A stretch of DNA of 11,443 nucleotides, from the NCBI GenBank assembly GCA_019677205.1, contig JAAMXY010001004.1:1-11443 (forward strand). Reading direction: 5' to 3'. This document shows positions 6,784-11,443 of this stretch, piece after piece. The notes under the pieces were generated by a model. The model did no database searches and was not told the DNA's origin. It saw only the letters and a program-made list of their open reading frames with translations. How positions within the stretch are numbered: position 1 is the stretch's first letter; each line of letters begins with the position of its first letter. A program made the translations under genes and the position numbers. Source of the stretch: Pinguiococcus pyrenoidosus (taxonomy: Eukaryota; Sar; Pinguiophyceae; Pinguiochrysidales; Pinguiochrysidaceae).

Positions 6784-8724
6784 ATGAACCGCGCCGTTTT
6801 GGCCCTTTGGCCGCTACTGCTGCTCTCAAGCAGCACCGCCTTTCGCCTGGCGCCTCGCATGAGCTCGCCGGCCAACCCTTTCCAGGCGCTCGCGGAGAGA
6901 GTGACCGGAGCGCTGCGGCAGCAGGGCGCGTCCAGCAGTTTCCCCAAGGCGCCGGCGGCGCAGACTGACGACCCGGGCCTGAAAGTCGGCCCGATGGCGT
7001 GGAAGTGGCCTCCTGTGTGGCCGTATCCGCCAGACAGCTTCACGGTGAAAAATCGGGCGGACGCCGACTCGGACGAGGCGCCCAAAGTCACGAAGCAGAT
7101 GTCGGACGCGCTGCCGAGCCTGTCCCAGGCGGCGCAGGAGCACCTCAGCACGCATTACCAGCGCTTCATCACCGAGAGCGACGCCAAGGTGCTGCTGCTG
7201 TCGGATGCGGACGCGGGCTGGAACCCCACGCTGGAGGGGCTTGAGGGGAAGATGGACATCACCATCCACAGCCTGGACTTCAAGACGCTGGATGGCAAGG
7301 ACCTGCCCTTTACGAGCGACTCCTTCGACTATGTCGTGCTGCCCGGTGGCGCCGTGCGCTACGTGACGGATCCCAGGGAGGCCTTCCGGGAGATCTGGCG
7401 GGTGTGCCGCCCGGGAGGCATGGCCTTCGTGAACTTCTACAACAGCAAGGCCGCGGAGGAGCAGATCTCCGCCAGCGACTCGGAGACTGCGCAGAGCGCG
7501 AAGGACAACACGGTCAAGATCTGGCAAGGCCTGAACGACGCGCAGCGCATGTGGATCGTCGGGTCGATGTTCCAGTTCTCGGCTGGGACCGGCGGCGGAG
7601 GTGGCGACGCGGGCTGGGAGGATCTGCGTGGCTACGAACTGAACGACGACATCTACGCCGAACCCGAGCTCGACGAGAACGGCGAGGTGGCCCAGACGTC
7701 GGCCTCCGTCGACACCAACACGGTGTACGTTGTGCAGGCTTCGAAGCAAGCACCCCCGACGGCCGTGGAAGACCCATACAAGGCGATGATGTACAAGCTC
7801 GCGTTGGACAACAAGATGAACGAGCCGGACCGGCAGCTCGTCAGTCTCCGCCTCGCCAAGGAGCTGCGCATCATGGACGATGGATCGACTTACCGAAAGG
7901 AGATGGTCGCAGCTGAGTGGGCGACCACCACCATCGACGTGTACGAGGTCCTGAAGACCATGGGATCCGTGCTGGGGCCGGACCTCAGATCCCTGCTGGC
8001 CGCCATGATCATTCCACACGCCGGGCCGAGCAAGCCGGAGTCGGAGAAGGTATTGAAGAACTTGAAGGAAGGGCTTGGCTTGGAGGCACCCGGCGATTTT
8101 TGGGCAAGGATTGGCGAAGCCACGAAGACCATGCCGCCGGAGGATCGAGTGTACCTTCTCGGAGTCTTGGCACCCTACTTTGGCGACTCGGCGGCGGAGG
8201 CGGCGCTCGAGAAGCTTCCTGAGACCGTCGAGAGGGCGGTGGACATCATCACGAGCAAGCTGTATCCCGCGGATGCAGACATGTACTATGAGATCGAGAA
8301 TCCGGACGCGCCAACCCGCGGAGACTGCCAGGTCCTTGCGATGGACCTGGTGCTGAGTGACTACCTAGGAGTAGAAGAGGGGAGCACGAACGCAAGTCCT
8401 CCGAGCAAGCACCTTCTCCCACCCTCGGAGAGGGAGGGTTTCTTGGACTGGCTCGAAGCCGTCGACGAGGCGCTCCTCAAGGAGTGGTCGTCAGCGAGGA
8501 AGACGTTCAAGGAGGACGCGCTGCGCATTCACGAGGAAAGGCTCCAGGCGCAATTAGGGGAAGGCTCGGAAGAAGCAGAACAAGAAGCAGAAGATGGAGA
8601 AGCTGGAGAAGCTGGAGAAGCTGGAGAAACGGCGCTGAACGGGGCAACGGCGGAAAGCAGTGCCAAGGATGGTGACGTGCAACTGAACGGCTCGACCGTC
8701 CCCAAGCCTTCGGACAGCAGTTAG
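6784..8724 (+). CDS. Plastid-targeted SAM methyltransferase-like protein with long C-terminal extension
   Basis: This intronless gene encodes 646 residues. Residues 1-19 form a hydrophobic signal peptide followed by S-T-A-F-R-L-A-P, matching the cleavage motif with Phe20 that starts plastid transit peptides in algae with red complex plastids; a Ser/Ala/Pro-rich, net-basic stretch follows. A class I methyltransferase-like region (type 11) spans about 135-325: V-L-L-L-S (136-140) in the motif I position, D-L-P-F-T-S-D-S-F-D-Y (173-183), V-C-R-P-G-G (207-212), and the W-I-V-G-S-M-F block (257-263) shared with uncharacterised plant and algal methyltransferase-like proteins. The glycine-rich SAM loop is not canonical, so activity is uncertain. 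Residues about 330-580 are helical and unrecognised; the tail (about 590-646) is acidic and low complexity. The ATG at 6784 has G at -3; upstream in-frame codons lack ATG. Confidence 0.85.
   Translation: MNRAVLALWPLLLLSSSTAFRLAPRMSSPANPFQALAERVTGALRQQGASSSFPKAPAAQTDDPGLKVGPMAWKWPPVWPYPPDSFTVKNRADADSDEAPKVTKQMSDALPSLSQAAQEHLSTHYQRFITESDAKVLLLSDADAGWNPTLEGLEGKMDITIHSLDFKTLDGKDLPFTSDSFDYVVLPGGAVRYVTDPREAFREIWRVCRPGGMAFVNFYNSKAAEEQISASDSETAQSAKDNTVKIWQGLNDAQRMWIVGSMFQFSAGTGGGGGDAGWEDLRGYELNDDIYAEPELDENGEVAQTSASVDTNTVYVVQASKQAPPTAVEDPYKAMMYKLALDNKMNEPDRQLVSLRLAKELRIMDDGSTYRKEMVAAEWATTTIDVYEVLKTMGSVLGPDLRSLLAAMIIPHAGPSKPESEKVLKNLKEGLGLEAPGDFWARIGEATKTMPPEDRVYLLGVLAPYFGDSAAEAALEKLPETVERAVDIITSKLYPADADMYYEIENPDAPTRGDCQVLAMDLVLSDYLGVEEGSTNASPPSKHLLPPSEREGFLDWLEAVDEALLKEWSSARKTFKEDALRIHEERLQAQLGEGSEEAEQEAEDGEAGEAGEAGETALNGATAESSAKDGDVQLNGSTVPKPSDSS
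8596..8628 (+). repeat. 9-bp tandem repeat encoding Gly-Glu-Ala
   Basis: Three GGAGAAGCT units and a partial fourth lie in the acidic tail of the methyltransferase-like gene. Being in frame, copy-number change would alter only the tail length. Confidence 0.9.
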
Positions 8725-8905
8725 ACTGGTGCCGATTGTCTGATTTTGGATGGTGCACGGACTGTCCTGTAGCGACGCGGCAGCGGCGACGCAGCGGTAG
8801 AAAGATATTTTTCGCTTGCACGAGCAAGCATGGGTCGAGCCATGTCGCCTGCATACCCTGCCCGGGCAGGAGGCAATACAAATACTGAACAGGATGGTTC
8901 CCTTG
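8725..8905. terminator. Convergent spacer with two inverted repeats, possible 3'-end elements
   Basis: Between the stop codons of the methyltransferase and tRNA dehydratase genes lies a perfect stem-loop GCTTGC-ACGA-GCAAGC (8814-8829), directly after a T run. A 14-bp perfect palindrome CCTGCCCGGGCAGG (8857-8870) follows. Both 3' untranslated regions must fit in these 181 bp, so they may overlap. A role in 3'-end formation is a guess; no AATAAA signal is seen. Confidence 0.3.
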
Positions 8906-10324
8906 TCACCATGTCCTCTCGCTCATGAAAGCGAGTCTAGCGTCTATGAAGCTGACCAACTCCGCGCCGAAGATCTCTTCTGGCGACAGGTTCGCATCTA
9001 AGCCTCGGTTGTAGTCCTCTGCTTCTCTCACAGTGCACAGGATGATGTTCGAAGCGTCGCAGGGTCCATCTCTTCGCCACCTCATGAGCGTGAATGTCGT
9101 CCGCGCTATGAACTTGGTGCCGGAGATGGGCGACTTCCCTCGCCACACTTCGGACACCAAGTACTCGACGTCGCTGTTGCCGATGCCAATGTTCTTCACG
9201 CACTGGTTCCTATCCCCGCCGTAGAAGACCCTCGACTCCTGATTTGTCAAGCTGGATAACAGCTTGTTCTTGACGTTCATGGAGAGCGCACCTTCGACGG
9301 CCACCGGCTCGAACGGTCGAAGGCCGAGCTCGGAGAGAACGTAGGACGCCATCGCCTGCCCCATGATCGCCGGCATCGTGCCCAACACGGGCACCACGCG
9401 GAGGCGAAAGTTCTCCACCGTCCCAAACTCTTTCGGCGCCTGCTTCTGCTCCTCCGTCAGCGGCAGGAGGCCGCGCTTGGTCTTCTCGCAGCTGTAGACG
9501 CAGGTCACGCCCTCGGACATCCGATCCTTACGGTTCGGATCCGGATGCGGATCCAGCTTGCGCAGCTTCCAGCGCAGCTTGCTGGCGATGGGATCCTTGA
9601 TGCAGTCCATCAGCTCTCCGATCCGAACGCGACTCGGGTCGGCCTTTCCCCCGGCGCCCATGGACGACAGCACCCGCAGGCCTTTGTCTCGGCAGCTCGC
9701 GAGCAGCTCCGCTTTGGTGTTCAGGTCATCTATGCAGTCCAGCACTAGATCCGGAGCCGTACTTCGCTCGTCAGATTCGTCTCCGCATCTCCACCCACAC
9801 AGCAAATCGTCGGCAGCTGCAGCAGTGAACATCCGATTCACCGAGTGCGTCTCGCAGGTGGGCACCCGCTCCTCCAAGGCCTCCTGAAGCGCCAGGGACT
9901 TCGGACGACCGACGTCCGCCAAAGTGGCCGTCGCGTGGCGATTCAGAGACGACAGCGTCACCTGATCGAAGTCGATGAGGCGAAGACGACCGACGCCGCA
10001 GCGAGCCAGCATGTGCGCTGCGTGGCTCCCAACTCCGCCCAGGCCGACGACGACGACGAAGCTGTCTTGCAAAGCGCCGAAGCCGCCTTGCGAGGCGTCT
10101 ACGCCATCCTCGTTGAAGTAAGAAACACTACGCGCGAAAAACTCCAACTTTAAACCGCGCGGAAGCCGTTCTCGGTGGCCGGCGACGGCCTCCCCGGACG
10201 AGCTTGGCGCGTCTTCGGGCTCTTCCGCGTCCAGATCTTCGCTTCGGCGCCGCAGACTCGCCAAGACGAGGCCCAGAGATGCGCCTAAGATGACGCCCAA
10301 TCCAACTGCTTTGGGTGTCTCCAT
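8906..10324 (-). CDS. TCD1: tRNA threonylcarbamoyladenosine dehydratase (Tcd1/TcdA type, E1-like)
   Basis: This ATP-dependent enzyme cyclises t6A at position 37 of ANN-decoding tRNAs to ct6A. The 472-residue intronless protein starts with a hydrophobic Gly/Leu/Val segment (about 7-24) followed by Arg-Arg-Arg, an N-terminal membrane anchor like that of the yeast outer-mitochondrial-membrane enzymes. The E1/ThiF nucleotide-binding fold follows: G-L-G-G-V-G-S (94-100), I-D-F-D (117-120), L-N-R-H (127-130) and D-C-I-D-D (196-200). The hallmark G-A-G-G-K-A-D-P-S-R-V-R (223-234) is specific to this subfamily. F-G-T-V-E-N-F (300-306) and V-P-V-L-G-T-M-P-A (311-319) also match eukaryotic members. At 472 residues it is nearer the yeast proteins than bacterial TcdA (about 270). 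It is divergent with COMMD10 and shares its 174-bp promoter region. The location (mitochondrion or other membrane) is inferred. Confidence 0.96.
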   Translation of the reverse strand: METPKAVGLGVILGASLGLVLASLRRRSEDLDAEEPEDAPSSSGEAVAGHRERLPRGLKLEFFARSVSYFNEDGVDASQGGFGALQDSFVVVVGLGGVGSHAAHMLARCGVGRLRLIDFDQVTLSSLNRHATATLADVGRPKSLALQEALEERVPTCETHSVNRMFTAAAADDLLCGWRCGDESDERSTAPDLVLDCIDDLNTKAELLASCRDKGLRVLSSMGAGGKADPSRVRIGELMDCIKDPIASKLRWKLRKLDPHPDPNRKDRMSEGVTCVYSCEKTKRGLLPLTEEQKQAPKEFGTVENFRLRVVPVLGTMPAIMGQAMASYVLSELGLRPFEPVAVEGALSMNVKNKLLSSLTNQESRVFYGGDRNQCVKNIGIGNSDVEYLVSEVWRGKSPISGTKFIARTTFTLMRWRRDGPCDASNIILCTVREAEDYNRGLDANLSPEEIFGAELVSFIDARLAFMSERTW

Positions 10325-10498
10325 CGCTTCGGTCAGAGGGGAAAATATCTGCGGCGTTGCTCCAGCTTGACGAATACCGACTATTCAGACAGATACCGGT
10401 TTGAACAGATGCTGAATACCGATCTTTGGCACAGATACCGAATTTGCAGAGCGTTGGCGCGCGTCTCTGGCGCTGTACATCGCGCGATTTGCGGCGCG
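10325..10498. promoter_or_regulatory. Shared divergent promoter of tRNA dehydratase and COMMD10 genes
   Basis: Only 174 bp separate the two start codons, so both promoters must lie here. The central part is a degenerate two-copy repeat (see 10372-10455). No TATA box is visible. Confidence 0.55.
10372..10455 (+). repeat. Degenerate 42-bp tandem repeat with four ATACCG motifs
   Basis: GAATACCGA occurs at 10372-10380 and 10414-10422, and CAGATACC at 10390-10397 and 10432-10439. Each pair is exactly 42 bp apart, while the bases between them have diverged. ATACCG is thus present four times in about 70 bp with alternating 18- and 24-bp spacing. Conservation of the motifs against a diverged background suggests protein-binding sites. 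Confidence 0.75.
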
Positions 10499-11191
10499 AT
10501 GAGCAGCATCCCGCTAACCGTCGAGTTTCGAAGCGCAGTGGCGTTGACAAACGATGTGGCACCGGCGCGATACGCGCGCTTACTGGAGCGGATTCTGAAC
10601 AGCTTGCCGACAAAAGCCAAGATCTTCACGGAAGCAGAGGAGGAGCGGCTTTCGGAGCTCTTGAAACTTTCAGCAGCGCAACTGGATACTCTCGTGGCGG
10701 CCAGTTGCTACATCTTTGAGTCGGCAGCTTATCAGATGGTGCGGAGACTTCCTTAGGCGCCAAAGACGGCGGAGAGGCGGAAGTTTGCCGAAGGTTTCCT
10801 CATTCAAATGCGCATTCGGTGCTTTCCACAGGTGTATCCAGATGATCTGGGGACGACGCTGAAGGAAGCCGGTATGCTGGATACTTTGGTCGAGGTGGTC
10901 ACGACGATTTGGGAAGAGCTGGGCGGCGCGTTTGTGAAGCGCTTGAAAGCGGCGTCCTTCGGCGCACCGCTCTCGCTTACGGACAGCACTTGGTACATGC
11001 ACCTCACGATGGGCAGAAGTGGGCTCACGCGCCTGCAGGAGCCAACGGCGATCTTTGAGCTGACGCTGGAGAGACCGAGCCAGGTGTCGTCGGAGCAAGA
11101 GACGATCGGCATGGAGTTTGACCACGACGAGTTGTCCGCTTTCTTTGGCAAGTTGGAGCAGATCCAAGAGCAGCTGGACGCACTAGGCTAG
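10499..11191 (+). CDS. COMMD10: COMM domain-containing protein 10
   Basis: COMMD proteins form the ring of the Commander/CCC complex, which with retriever recycles membrane proteins from endosomes. Exons 10499-10738 and 10832-11191 give 199 residues, against about 200 in human COMMD10. The N-terminal helical domain shows A-V-A-L-T-N near the start, R-Y-A-R-L-L-E-R-I-L and a F-T-E-A-E-E-E-R-L block, in the order and spacing of COMMD10. The splice junction gives M-V-Y-P-D-D-L, aligning with the V-x-P-x-x-L stretch of animal COMMD10. The C-terminal COMM domain (about 130-199) has Trp134, an L-T-L-E beta strand and the closing F-F-G-K-L-E-Q-I-Q-E-Q-L-D-A-L helix, very like the end of animal COMMD10. 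An upstream in-frame ATG at 10409 exists, but ATG 10499 gives the family's N-terminus. The in-frame TAG at 10754 lies in the intron and is not a mutation. Confidence 0.95.
10739..10831 (+). other. Intron of COMMD10
   Basis: It is 93 bp long and phase 0, with donor ATG|GTGCGG and acceptor TTTCCACAG|GTG. GTG occurs at both the intron start and the second exon start. It contains an in-frame TAG, so retention truncates the protein after 85 residues. Confidence 0.9.
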
Positions 11192-11443
11192 GTCAAGGTC
11201 ACATAGATGGAAAGAAAGCAAGAAAGGCAGCGAAGGCTTGAATCCTCCGCGCGAAGGGAGGCTGGCTATCCCACTGGTTTCGCTGACCCTTCTCGCCTTT
11301 CGCTCACGCCGATTCAGCGCCGCTGCCGCTCGACGTCCTCCAAGCTCGTTTGGCTCCATCTCTTCACAGCCACTCTCACTCTCGTGTGCTTCCAGAAAGT
11401 CGGCTTAGAAAGCAGAAGATCCGAATTGGGACGAGCGCGGAGA
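11192..11443. other. Right flank, 3' side of COMMD10
   Basis: No certain gene lies here. Two frames stay open to the right edge: plus strand from ATG 11207 (79 codons, Arg-rich, with one hydrophobic stretch), and minus strand ending with TGA at 11314-11316. The minus frame is listed separately as the better candidate. The plus frame starts only 15 bp after the COMMD10 stop, too close for an independent gene of this layout. Confidence 0.4.
11314..11442 (-). CDS. Possible 3' end of a minus-strand gene, cut by the window edge
   Basis: A frame entering from the right edge encodes 42 residues before its TGA. It is basic, with T-F-W-K-H-T-R-V-R-V and a helical S-L-E-D-V-E-R-Q-R-R end, and uses codons (AAG, GAG, GAC, GTG) like the neighbouring genes. 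A convergent partner 122 bp from COMMD10 would fit both the strand alternation and the other convergent spacers. It is too short to assign to any family. Confidence 0.3.
   Translation of the reverse strand, partial: LRARPNSDLLLSKPTFWKHTRVRVAVKRWSQTSLEDVERQRR

Noticed and set aside
6826-8019. A 397-codon open frame on the minus strand opposite the methyltransferase-like gene
   Set aside because: It is rich in Arg, His and Val with no domain, and reflects GC-rich third positions of the plus-strand gene; the plus-strand frame has the leader and the family motifs.
10740-10831. Apparent nonsense mutation or frameshift splitting COMMD10 into two pieces
   Set aside because: A GT-AG intron of ordinary length for this window removes the stop and restores the family alignment exactly, so a pseudogene is not needed.
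11207-11443. Plus-strand frame from ATG 11207 open to the right edge with a hydrophobic stretch
   Set aside because: It begins 15 bp after the COMMD10 stop, leaving no room for a promoter, and the minus-strand frame here looks more coding-like.
1-11443. Bacterial operon, CRISPR array, insertion sequence, tRNA or rRNA
   Set aside because: There are no regular spaced repeats, transposase motifs or cloverleaf patterns that I could recognise, and introns plus eukaryote-type gene families exclude a bacterial source.

Overview
This is nuclear DNA from a eukaryote. Six short GT-AG introns can be reconstructed, and two of the genes (COMMD10-like and a eukaryotic-type CDP-diacylglycerol synthase) only read through as complete proteins after splicing. 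One protein starts with a signal peptide ending in an S-T-A-F/R-L-A-P motif, the pattern used for import into complex plastids of red-algal origin. The bHLH basic region resembles the R-K-x-x-R-E-K-x-R-R-x-x-V-N type I associate with heterokont algae. My best guess is therefore a photosynthetic protist with a secondary red plastid, most likely a stramenopile. The lineage is an inference and no species is claimed.

Layout from left to right: a left flank (1-543); a bHLH-zipper transcription factor (+, 544-2034); CDP-diacylglycerol synthase (-, 2196-3593, one intron); a charged coiled-coil protein with repeated A-F-x-x-F/W-L motifs (+, 3972-5156, one intron); a calmodulin/centrin-like EF-hand protein with an acidic tail (-, 5261-6171, three introns); a plastid-targeted methyltransferase-like protein with a long C-terminal extension (+, 6784-8724, no intron); a membrane-anchored tRNA threonylcarbamoyladenosine dehydratase of the Tcd1/TcdA type (-, 8906-10324, no intron); and COMMD10 (+, 10499-11191, one intron). 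The right flank holds a possible 3' end of another minus-strand gene.

The seven genes alternate strand without exception. This gives three convergent spacers (161, 104 and 181 bp) and three divergent spacers (378, 612 and 174 bp). The divergent spacers must carry both promoters of each pair. They hold a TATA-like box, an E2F-type site, a CCAAT box and a 42-bp-period repeat of ATACCG motifs. The genes do not form an obvious pathway: transcription control, phospholipid synthesis, a possible cytoskeletal protein, calcium sensing, a plastid protein, tRNA modification and endosomal trafficking are simply neighbours in a compact genome.

No mobile element, CRISPR array, rRNA or tRNA was recognised. 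I see no convincing new multi-gene system. The most interesting signals are the strict strand alternation, five of six introns having lengths divisible by three while each carries an in-frame stop, the plastid methyltransferase with its unexplained C-terminal half, and the repeated promoter motif next to COMMD10.
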